Assembly (NCBI GenBank): GCA_963794745.1 | Contig: CAWCEZ010000010.1 | Location: 620,001-684,000, forward strand | Direction of reading: 5' to 3' | Length of the DNA stretch: 64,000 bases | From: Fen-671 sp963794745 | Lineage (GTDB): Bacteria > Actinomycetota > Acidimicrobiia > Acidimicrobiales > Palsa-688 | Shown: piece after piece, positions 56,641 through 64,000 of the stretch | How the letters are laid out: each line of letters starts with the position of its first letter | Position numbering within the stretch: the stretch's first letter is position 1 | Made by a program: the position numbers and the translations under genes | The notes under the pieces: generated by a model | What the model was told of the DNA's origin: nothing | Database searches by the model: none | The model's input: only the letters and a program-made list of their open reading frames with translations

Positions 56641-56775
56641 CGACGAGCAGGGCCACCCCTTGCCGTCCCAACCGGCTGCCGTGCGTGCCGCCGAGGTCCT
56701 GACCGTCCTGCCCCCTCGGGCAAAGCTGCCGAATGGGCTTGTGCCGCTGGACCGAGCCAGCGCGAACAAGCAGCG

Positions 56776-58365
56776 GTGCCGGGTCGTGCCCCGAGGTCCT
56801 CGTCCCGCAACGCCACCATCATGGCTGCGGGGACCACGCTGTCGAGGGCGTCGGGCTTCGCTCGGATCCTCGCCGTGGCATGGGTATTGGGGCAGGCCCG
56901 CCTCGCTGACGCTTACAACTTGGCGAACACCGTGCCGAACACGATCTACGACCTGCTCCTTGGCGGTGTCCTGTCGGCGACGCTGCTTCCGGTGCTCATG
57001 GAGGCGCTTATCCGGCGCCGGACGGACACTGACGACGAGACAGTCCCGGCCGTAGTCAGCTTCCTCGCCGTTCTGTTGCTTGCTGCCACGGGCATTTTCT
57101 GGCTTGCCGCGCCCGAAGTGATCCGCTTTTTCCTATTGAGGGCAACAGGTAACGGCGTACCCGGTTACCGCGACCTTGCGACGACCTGGCTCCGCTATTT
57201 CACCCCGCAGTTGTTTTTTATCGGCCTCACGACGATCACGACGGCTCTGTTGAACGCGCGACGACGTTTTGCCGCGGTTGCTTTTAGCCCCGTGCTTGCG
57301 AACCTCGTTACCATCGCGGCCCTTGTAGTGGCCGATCACCTTGTGAAGCACTCTTCGGTAAATGCCTACAGGGCAGATTCCACCGCAATTGCTGTCGTAG
57401 GGATCGGTACCACGGCCGGGTACGTGGTCCAGTTGCTCGCGCAATTGCCCGCTCTTGTCCGGGCTAAGATCCCGCTACGCCCTGTATGGCAACCCCGCCA
57501 TCCTGCATTGGCCAAAATAGGACGCCTGTCGAGTTGGACAGTTGGCGCCGTCGTTGCCAACCAGGTGTCCTTCGTATTGGTCTCGGTCTTGGCCAACAGC
57601 CGGACCGGGAACGTTTCTGCCTTTATTTATGCTTACACGTTCATGCAACTTCCTTACGCCGTCGTTGCAGTCTCCATAGCGTATGCAGTTGCACCGGACC
57701 TTGCTGAGCTCTGGGCGCTCGGCGACAGGGATGGCTTTGCAAACAGGGTCAGTTACGCGATGCGTGTGACGGTGCTGCTGTTGTTGCCGGGTGGCGTGGG
57801 CTACGCGCTATTGGCGCGGCCGGCTATGGTGCTAGCCCTCGCGCATGGCCACCTTGCCGCGAGCCCGGCCGGGTTGACTGGGTCCACGCTTTGTGTTTTC
57901 GCGCTTGGCCTCCCCGGCTTCAGCGCGTACCTGTTACTAATGCGCGCTTTCCAGTCCAAACAGGACACTCGCTCGATGTTCTGGGTTTACGTAGGGGAAA
58001 ACGCGCTGACCGTCGTCGCTGCGCTGGCCCTCTATCCCTCGTTTGGGGTCCGGGGGCTGGCGGCTGCATGGATAGGGCCTTACACATTGGCGCTTCCATT
58101 TGCTTGGCGCCGCCTTCGAAAAAGTGCTCCCATCGTCTCTTCGCCGTCGTGGCTGGCGTACGTCGCAGTTTCAGCGGGGTTCATGGCAGCCGGCGTTGCA
58201 GCGTTGTTGCAGATTGTCCCGACCGACCGTTCGGTTGCCCTGTCGGCTCTTCGTCTGGCCTTTGTAGTGGGTGCCGGGGCGGCTCTGTTCGGCCTTGCAG
58301 CCCGATTTCTGGGAATAAGCGAGCTCAAGTTGTTGAGCAGCCGGTACCGCGCGCTGCTACGCTAA
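56776..58365 (+). CDS. murJ: Lipid II flippase MurJ
   Basis: 529 residues, 13-14 membrane helices, starting SRNATIMAAGTTLSRASGFARI with the conserved Arg of the cavity, AYNLANTVPNTIYDLLLGGVL and YAYTFMQLPYAVVAVSIA. Flips the peptidoglycan precursor lipid II. In M. tuberculosis this protein (Rv3910) carries a C-terminal kinase-like domain and an extracellular domain; here these are a separate gene at 59280. Confidence 0.92.
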   Translation: MPGRAPRSSSRNATIMAAGTTLSRASGFARILAVAWVLGQARLADAYNLANTVPNTIYDLLLGGVLSATLLPVLMEALIRRRTDTDDETVPAVVSFLAVLLLAATGIFWLAAPEVIRFFLLRATGNGVPGYRDLATTWLRYFTPQLFFIGLTTITTALLNARRRFAAVAFSPVLANLVTIAALVVADHLVKHSSVNAYRADSTAIAVVGIGTTAGYVVQLLAQLPALVRAKIPLRPVWQPRHPALAKIGRLSSWTVGAVVANQVSFVLVSVLANSRTGNVSAFIYAYTFMQLPYAVVAVSIAYAVAPDLAELWALGDRDGFANRVSYAMRVTVLLLLPGGVGYALLARPAMVLALAHGHLAASPAGLTGSTLCVFALGLPGFSAYLLLMRAFQSKQDTRSMFWVYVGENALTVVAALALYPSFGVRGLAAAWIGPYTLALPFAWRRLRKSAPIVSSPSWLAYVAVSAGFMAAGVAALLQIVPTDRSVALSALRLAFVVGAGAALFGLAARFLGISELKLLSSRYRALLR

Positions 58366-58371
58366 GCCGCC

Positions 58372-59211
58372 GTGACAGTGCGAATTGTAGCCGACACAGC
58401 GTGTGACCTACCCGACGACGTGGCCGACGCTCTCGGTATCGTGTTGGTCCCGTTGCATGTTCGCTTTGGCGGCACTGAGCTGCTCGACCGCGAACAGCTG
58501 AGCGCAAAGGAGTTTTGGGCTCGTTGCGCGGCCTCGCCCGAGCTCCCCGAGACCGCCGCGCCTTCTCCCGGCGCGTTCGGTGCCGCATTCGAGTCGCTGG
58601 CCAGCGCAGGGGCCGATGGCGTCGTATGCGTGACACTTTCATCGAAGCTTTCGGCGACAAACGAGGCCGCTGCTCAGGCAGCGCGCTCCGTCGGTAGTAA
58701 CTTTCCTGTTGAAATAGTTGACTCTTTTAGTGTCACGATGGGAGAGGGCTTCGTGGCGCTCGCGGCGGCAGAGGCGGCGGCTGGCGGGGCGGGCATGGCA
58801 GAAGTCGTCGAGGTTGCGAACTCGACGCGCGGCCGGCTGTCGGTTTTTGGTGCAATCGACACCCTGGAGAACCTACGCAAAGGTGGGCGCATCGGAGGTG
58901 CCGCGGCACTGTTGGGGGCTCTGTTGTCTATCAAGCCGGTGATCGAGGTGCGCGACGGTGTGGTCGAACAGGAGTCGAAGCAGCGCACGCGCGGAAAGTC
59001 GCTCCGCTACCTCGCGGAAAAGGTCCGAGCCGCTGGTCCGCTCGAGCGCCTCGCTCTGATGAACGCGGACGCGGCGGATTTTGCCGGCTTTGTCGACCTG
59101 TTGGAGGACGTGCCTTCGGAGCACCCGCGGGTAGTCGGCGACATTGGACCAGTGATCGCGACGCACGCCGGCAGGGGCGCTATCGGGGTGGCGTGGGCCC
59201 GCAAACGCTAG
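58372..59211 (+). CDS. DegV-family fatty-acid-binding protein
   Basis: 279 residues. RIVADTACDLPDDVADALGI, PSPGAFGAAFESLA, CVTLSSKLSATNEAA with the ligand Ser-Ser, DSFSVTMGEGF and AIDTLENLRKGGRIGG (second half). DegV proteins bind a fatty acid and hand it to a kinase (FakA) in some bacteria. No such kinase is here. It follows murJ by six bases and is inserted between murJ and the kinase. Confidence 0.88.
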   Translation: MTVRIVADTACDLPDDVADALGIVLVPLHVRFGGTELLDREQLSAKEFWARCAASPELPETAAPSPGAFGAAFESLASAGADGVVCVTLSSKLSATNEAAAQAARSVGSNFPVEIVDSFSVTMGEGFVALAAAEAAAGGAGMAEVVEVANSTRGRLSVFGAIDTLENLRKGGRIGGAAALLGALLSIKPVIEVRDGVVEQESKQRTRGKSLRYLAEKVRAAGPLERLALMNADAADFAGFVDLLEDVPSEHPRVVGDIGPVIATHAGRGAIGVAWARKR

Positions 59212-59279
59212 AGCGCCTCCGGCATATAAATGTGCCGATGGTCTAATGCGCGCGAAGACGGGTCGGTGAACCGGTAGCC

Positions 59280-61174
59280 TTGTTTGGCGTGGCAGGTCTT
59301 GCACCCGGTGTGCCACGAGCTCTAGCGGGACGGTACCGCCTTGTGCGGCTGGTGGCCCGAGGCGGAATGGCTGAAGTTTGGGAAGGCCGCGACGAGGTCT
59401 TGAACCGGCCCGTGGCGGTCAAGGTCTTGTTGTCCCACCTGGCCGCCGACCCGTTGCTCAGGGAGAGGTTCCGCCGGGAGGCTGTCACCGCGGCCCGTCT
59501 GGTCCATCCGGGCATAGTGGCGATCTTCGATGCCGGAGTCGAGGTGTTGGGCGAGCAGGGCGATCTACCAGGAACATCGCTGTCGGGAAGTTGGACGCGC
59601 GACGAGACCGACAGGCTCGGGGTGGCTTGGCCCGAGGGCCCGAGCACTGCGTACATCGTCATGGAGCTGGTCCCGGGGGAGACTCTCAGGGACCTGATGG
59701 CCCGCGCTGGCCCGCTCCCGGCAGAGCTGACGATCGCGATTACAACGCAGCTTGCTGATGCGCTTGCGTACGCTCATGCCCAGGGTTTGGTGCACCGCGA
59801 CATCAAGCCGGCCAACTTGTTGCTCCGTGACGAGGGCGGGGACACGGCCCGGGTAAAGATAGCGGACTTCGGGATCGCCAAGGCGGTAGCTGTCGCTGGG
59901 TCCGATCTCACCGCCAGCGGCGACATGCTGGGTACGCCCAAGTACCTTTCTCCCGAGCAGGTCCAAGGTCGTGAACCCGATGGCAGGGCGGACCTGTACT
60001 CCGTCGGGGTCGTGCTGTTCGAAATGCTCGCAGGTCGTCCACCGTTCAGTGCGAATACGGAGATGGCGACGGCGTTGGCGCACGTCCAGCAGCCCATCCC
60101 CGACATCGATGAGGTACGGCCTGATTTGCCTGCGGGACTTGGAGAGCTGGTTGGGTCGCTGCTCGTGAAGGACCCCCGCTACCGCCTCGCTTCAGCCTTG
60201 GCTCTCGGCGGCGCGCTCGCCTCGATCCGCAAGAGCATGGGTATTTCGGCACCGGTCGAGCCGGGCTCCTACCTCAACCTCAACGTGGGCGTCGCGACTG
60301 GTCGCGGCCTCGGCACGGCGGATGACGGCAGCGAGCCCACGACCCTGCCTGACTCGCCAAGGCCCGATCTGGCAGGCCCCACCATCGTCGGCGATGCTGT
60401 TGGCGAAGCCAGCACGGGCAGCGGCGTCACCAGCCGGTTCAATGGGTCCTCCGAAGCCTTAGCGGGTCTGGGCGCGCACCCGACGGTCTCTCTAAGGAGC
60501 GCTGACGGCGAAGCCTCTCCCGAGACGGCAGGGCGCCGCGCCGCGCGTCGGGCGAATCGGTCCAGCCCCGAGAGGCCCGCCGGCGGAAATCGTGGCGGGC
60601 CACGAACATCGTCGTCGCGTCGCTCCTGGTTGCAGGCCTACTGGTTGCCGGCGCCCTCGTGCGAACTCACGGCCCGTCTCACTCGCCCTCCAGGGGATCG
60701 ACATCGACCGGCTCGGTTGGTCACGGAGGGTCGCAAGGCGCAGGGCAATCGACGTTCCGCATTGTCGCTGTGCACGAATTGACCCAGGATGGCAATCAAC
60801 CAACGGACGACCTGGGCCAACTCGCTAACCTCATCGACGGCAAGCCTTCCACCACTTGGCAAAGCGATGTCTACACAAGGCCCGAGTTCGGTGGTTCAGG
60901 TGGCTTTGGGCTGGTCATGCAGCTTTCGGCTGCTCGCTCGCTTCACGAGCTGGTTGTTCTCAGCTCCATGAAGGGTTGGAAGGCGGAGGTTTTCACGGCG
61001 GGGCGCGACGCGCCCGACCTTGCCGGCTGGGGTTCTCCCGTTGCCGAGCGCTCGGGCATCGATGCCAGCGCGACCTTCTCACTCGGCGGCAGGACCGCAG
61101 GTTGGGTGCTTTTGTGGATCATCGACCCCGGCCCCAGCCGCCAAGCGGTGGTCGGGGAGCTCACGGTCCACTAG
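59280..61174 (+). CDS. Ser/Thr protein kinase with extracellular domain, one-base shift
   Basis: Kinase domain, residues 18-320: K48 (VAVKVLL), HRD-type D174 (VHRDIKPANLLL), DFG D196 (IADFGIAKAV), PKYLSPEQVQGREPDGRADLYSVG. A juxtamembrane linker follows. Between about 60500 and 60545 the frame shifts by one base; the next frame gives ATNIVVASLLVAGLLVAGALV (membrane helix) and a discoidin-like outer domain (NLIDGKPSTTWQSD, WVLLWIIDPGP) ending at TAG 61172. The span is 1895 bases. This is the arrangement of the C-terminal half of M. tuberculosis MviN, but with catalytic residues intact, so an active kinase is likely. Confidence 0.85.
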
Positions 61175-61192
61175 TCAGGCTAATCTGCCCGC

Positions 61193-61606
61193 ATGCCCGA
61201 CAGCGACGACCGCACCGAGCCATCGACCGTCGCAGCAGCTCCCGTTGTGCACGATGCTGCTACGCCGAACGGCCCCTCTGACCCGAAGTCAGCACCTGGG
61301 CCGCAGGTCAAGGCTTGGGCCGATGAGTTGAGCGACTACGTCGTCGAGGGTGTCGGGTGGTTGAAAGCGCGCACGACGGTACCGGTAATGACCGTGCTGC
61401 GGGTAGTGGTCTATGGGCTGGTCGTGGCTGTAGCGCTTTTGGTCGCGTTAGTGCTCGGGGTGATCGGGCTGGAGCGGATGTGGGACGCCTATATACCCCT
61501 CAGCCCGGAAGGTCGCCGGGTCTGGCTGGGATATGTGGTGCTGGGTGGCCTCTTGTTCGTAGCCGGGATCGTGCTCCTAGCGCGGCGTCGCACAAACAAG
61601 GGATAA
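61193..61606 (+). CDS. Small two-helix membrane protein
   Basis: 137 residues. A polar N-terminal half of about 65 residues, then two helices (VVYGLVVAVALLVALVLGVIGL and GYVVLGGLLFVAGIVLLARR) joined by a loop with ERMWDAYIPLSPEGRR. It sits where other actinobacteria have sigM, between the kinase/murJ unit and trxB. A role next to the kinase is plausible. I know no family name. Confidence 0.6.
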   Translation: MPDSDDRTEPSTVAAAPVVHDAATPNGPSDPKSAPGPQVKAWADELSDYVVEGVGWLKARTTVPVMTVLRVVVYGLVVAVALLVALVLGVIGLERMWDAYIPLSPEGRRVWLGYVVLGGLLFVAGIVLLARRRTNKG

Positions 61607-61677
61607 GGGGTCGCTCTGGCCCGGCAGGCCCCGGAATACCAAACGGCGCGCGTTGGTTTAGCCTGGTCGTGGAAGGT

Positions 61678-62685
61678 GTGACGGAATTGGCTACCGAACT
61701 CAGGCAAGTCGTGATCATTGGTTCCGGCCCGGCAGGGTTGACCGCGGCGCTCTATACCGCGCGCGCCAACCTCGAGCCGCTCGTGCTGGAAGGAGAGCTG
61801 TCCTCAACGGGTGACCAGCCGGGAGGGCAGTTGATGTTGACCACCGAGGTAGAGAACTACCCGGGCTTCGCCGAGGGGATCCTCGGCCCGCAGCTCATGG
61901 GCCAGATGCGTGCCCAGGCTGAGCGCTTTGGAGCCCAACTGCTCCCCGCGAAAGCTACCCGGGCCAAGCTCAACGACGGCGGCCCGCATACGGTCTGGTA
62001 CCGCGACCCTGCAACCGGCGACGAGGTGCAGGTCGAGGCGAAAGCCGTGATTGTGGCGATGGGCGCTCGTGCTCTCATGCTTGGTCTCCCGAGGGAGCGC
62101 GAGCTGCTCGGCTACGGACTATCCACTTGTGCGACCTGCGACGGCTTCTTTTTCCGGGGACAGGACATCGCAGTGGTCGGAGGTGGCGACTCCGCCCTGG
62201 AAGAGGCGATCTTCCTTACCAAGTTCGCCAATTCCGTCACCCTCGTGCACCGGCGAGGAGAACTTCGGGCTTCGAAGATCATGCAGGAGCGTGCTCTTGC
62301 CAACCCCAAGGTCCGCTTTGTCTGGCACAGCGTCGTAACCGGGCTGGTCGGGGCAAACAAGCTTGAAAGCGTCAAGGTCCAAGACGTCCAGACAGGTGAA
62401 GAACGCGAGCTGGCCGTCACGGGCTTGTTCGTCGCGATCGGCCACGTCCCGAGCAGCGACATACTGCGAGGTCAGCTCGAGGTCGACGAACAGGGTTATG
62501 TCCTCACCCGGGATGGGACTACGGCGACCAGTGTCGACGGAGTATTCGCAGCAGGTGACCTGGTGGACCACAGGTACCGCCAGGCTGTCACTGCCGCGGG
62601 GACAGGCTGCATGGCTGCTCTTGATGCGGAACGCTGGTTGGAGAGCCACGAAGGCACCGGGGAGCTGGCCGAGAGCCCTCGCTAA
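61678..62685 (+). CDS. trxB: Thioredoxin reductase
   Basis: 335 residues from GTG 61678 after GGAAGGT. FAD-binding VVIIGSGPAGLTAALYTARA, redox pair STCATCDGFFF, NADPH-binding VVGGGDSALEEAIFL, and C-terminal FAD motif VFAAGDLVDHRYRQAVTAAG. Reduces TrxA with NADPH. It lies directly before trxA, as is usual near the origin in actinobacteria. Confidence 0.95.
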   Translation: MTELATELRQVVIIGSGPAGLTAALYTARANLEPLVLEGELSSTGDQPGGQLMLTTEVENYPGFAEGILGPQLMGQMRAQAERFGAQLLPAKATRAKLNDGGPHTVWYRDPATGDEVQVEAKAVIVAMGARALMLGLPRERELLGYGLSTCATCDGFFFRGQDIAVVGGGDSALEEAIFLTKFANSVTLVHRRGELRASKIMQERALANPKVRFVWHSVVTGLVGANKLESVKVQDVQTGEERELAVTGLFVAIGHVPSSDILRGQLEVDEQGYVLTRDGTTATSVDGVFAAGDLVDHRYRQAVTAAGTGCMAALDAERWLESHEGTGELAESPR

Positions 62686-62849
62686 GGTCTGGCTCGGTAA
62701 GGTCTGGGCCGGCCACGATCCTGGCTTTCGCTCAGAGGTGCGGAATGCGAAGCAGGTGGAATGCGCTACCGCCGGGCGGGGTTGTACATGGAACTTGAAG
62801 GGCGAGCACAAGGAAAAATTGCCCGCCGCACGAAAGGTGACGTAGGGAC

Positions 62850-63179
62850 ATGTCCAAGCTGATGACCGCAATCACTGATGCCACGTTCGACGAAGAGATC
62901 GGGGCTGCTTCCGAGCCCGTCCTGGTCGACTTTTGGGCGGAGTGGTGTGGCCCTTGCAAGCTTATAGAGCCAGTGCTGGACCAGATCGCCGAGGAGAACC
63001 AGGGCCGCCTCCGGGTCGCCAAGGTTAACGTCGACGACAACCTCGAAGTCGTGCGCCGTTTCGAAGTGATGAGCGTGCCCACCCTGATCCTTTTCAAGGA
63101 GGGCGTTCCCCAGCTCCGCCTGGTCGGGGCGAAGGGTAAGGCTCAGCTTCTTCAAGAGCTCAGCCAGCACCTGTCCTAA
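62850..63179 (+). CDS. trxA: Thioredoxin
   Basis: 109 residues with active site WAEWCGPCKLIEP, the cis-Pro loop EVMSVPTLILF and a standard fold length. Reduced by TrxB; serves ribonucleotide reductase and other thiol enzymes. Confidence 0.96.
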   Translation: MSKLMTAITDATFDEEIGAASEPVLVDFWAEWCGPCKLIEPVLDQIAEENQGRLRVAKVNVDDNLEVVRRFEVMSVPTLILFKEGVPQLRLVGAKGKAQLLQELSQHLS

Positions 63180-63180
63180 T

Positions 63181-63293
63181 AGGCTCTGCGGCCCGGGCGC
63201 CGACGGGCTATTTCCACAGTATTTGCACAGCTGTGGATGAGGTCGAGGTGGGCGAAACCTAAAGTGCGTAGTCAGCCCACTTTGTAGGACGTC
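63181..63293. promoter_or_regulatory. Convergent trxA-parB gap with a DnaA-box-like pair
   Basis: TTTCCACAG (63211-63219) faces CTGTGGATGA (63231-63240). The minus-strand TCATCCACA (63232-63240) differs at one position from the DnaA-box consensus. GTGGGC (63248-63253) pairs with GCCCAC (63275-63280) and could end transcription. No parS sequence is present. Confidence 0.35.
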
Positions 63294-64000
63294 CTAACTG
63301 GGCTCGGTCATGGCCTTATAGATGCGCTCGAGGTCCTCGAGAGTCGCGAACTCTATGACGACTTTGCCCCGGTTGGCCCCCATGTCAACCCGGACCTTCG
63401 TGCTCAGGTGGTCGGCGAGGAGCTCTTCGAGTTCGAGTATCCCCGGAGGCCGAAGCCGTCCGGAGGAGGCCTTCGGGTTGTTGGGAGCGTCAGTCGGGCC
63501 GGCAAGTTGGTTGCGCTCCCGGACCGCCTCCTCTACCGCCCTCACGGATAGCTGTTCGTTGGCCGCTCGGCGCGCGAGGGCCTCTTGAAATGCACGGTCC
63601 GGTGTGCCCAGAATTGCCCGGGCGTGCCCCCCGCTAAGCCGGCCTTCTGCCACGAGACGTTGCACCGACGGTGGTAGCTGGAAGAGGCGCAGAGCGTTAG
63701 TGATGGCAACGCGGCTCTTGCCGACCCTCGCGGAAAGTTGGTCGTGCGTGAGGTCGAAGTCCTCAATGAGCTGTTGGTAGCCCGCCGCCTCTTCGAGAGG
63801 GTTGAGCTCTTCCCGGTTGAGGTTCTCTATGAGGGCCTGTTCAAGGCTTTCACTATCAGACGCGGTGCGGATAATCGCCGGGATGGTTGCCATGCCGGCT
63901 CGTCGGGCAGCGCGCCACCGCCGCTCACCTGCGATCAGTTCGTATTCATCTTCATCCGTCTGGCGGACAAGGATCGGCTGCAGGACACCTATCTCGCGAA
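63294..64000 (-). CDS. parB: Chromosome-partitioning protein ParB (5' end outside the window)
   Basis: The C-terminal 235 or so residues. At the window edge the frame reads REIGVLQPILVRQTDEDEYELIAGERRWRAA, the CTPase box (GERRxRA). The HTH follows (LIENLNREELNPLEEAAGYQ, LSARVGKSRVAITNALRLFQL), then SGGHARAIL and the C-terminal dimer domain (TKVRVDMGANRGKVVIEF). ParB loads at parS and, with ParA, segregates origins. parA should follow just outside. Confidence 0.95.
   Translation of the reverse strand, partial: REIGVLQPILVRQTDEDEYELIAGERRWRAARRAGMATIPAIIRTASDSESLEQALIENLNREELNPLEEAAGYQQLIEDFDLTHDQLSARVGKSRVAITNALRLFQLPPSVQRLVAEGRLSGGHARAILGTPDRAFQEALARRAANEQLSVRAVEEAVRERNQLAGPTDAPNNPKASSGRLRPPGILELEELLADHLSTKVRVDMGANRGKVVIEFATLEDLERIYKAMTEPS

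Noticed and set aside
63181..63293. parS site near parB
   Set aside because: The conserved 16-bp parS palindrome is not present in this gap or elsewhere that I could see.
1..64000. CRISPR array
   Set aside because: No regularly spaced short repeats and no cas genes on either strand.

Overview
The window is high-GC DNA from an actinobacterium. The gene set and order (dnaA-dnaN-recF-DUF721-gyrB-gyrA-DUF3566-tRNA-Ile on one side; PadR-ino1, cca, DUF6049-murJ-kinase-trxB-trxA-parB on the other) match the chromosomal origin region of Actinomycetota. Several protein flavours (PrsW-like zinc-ribbon membrane protein, mycothiol-type isomerase fold, DUF5318) fit Acidimicrobiia best, but that class assignment is inference.

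Left third (1-23.7 kb) is accessory. It holds a zinc-ribbon membrane protein, an E1/ThiF-like fragment, a broken AAA ATPase, and then an 11.2 kb element bounded by two 103-bp inverted repeats (5141-5243 and 16261-16363, 96/103 identical). Three tandem tyrosine recombinases start just inside the left repeat. The last codons of the third lie against the right repeat, so the element is a RIT (recombinases-in-trio) unit split inside its third recombinase by about 7.9 kb of foreign DNA. The insert carries VapBC remnants, two orphan Rhs C-terminal tips with a possible immunity gene, a PadR/membrane pair, and decayed Rep, MobF relaxase and recombinase-like genes of an actinomycete integrative conjugative element. 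A two-component system, a TAP-like hydrolase fused to the stub of an ABC ATPase, a maleylpyruvate isomerase-like protein and an Mrr-type nuclease follow.

Middle (23.75-34.0 kb) is an island whose ends are a 49-bp perfect direct repeat of the 3' part of tRNA-Ile(GAT), with a third, diverged copy at 26217. It contains an RHH protein, a secreted protein, IS256, a PadR-controlled ABC exporter, and a graveyard of IS110, helicase, IS21 and group II intron pieces.

Right part (34.0-64.0 kb) is core genome: DUF3566, gyrA, gyrB, DUF721, recF, dnaN, dnaA (all minus), then dnaB (plus), rplI-rpsR-ssb-rpsF (minus), panB, DUF5318, PadR-ino1, cca, pilT, GNAT, DUF6049, murJ, degV, a Ser/Thr kinase with an extracellular domain, trxB, trxA and the 3' part of parB. 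dnaB lies next to dnaA where rpmH-rnpA is usual, while parB sits about 20 kb away, which suggests a rearrangement at the origin.

A caution applies throughout. Essential gyrB carries a one-base frameshift in a G run. Similar single-base shifts occur in the kinase, DUF6049, the nuclease, IS256, the AAA ATPase and the recombinases. Some 'pseudogenes' here may therefore be sequencing errors, although the accessory region also shows real decay (chimeric joins, in-frame stops, truncations).
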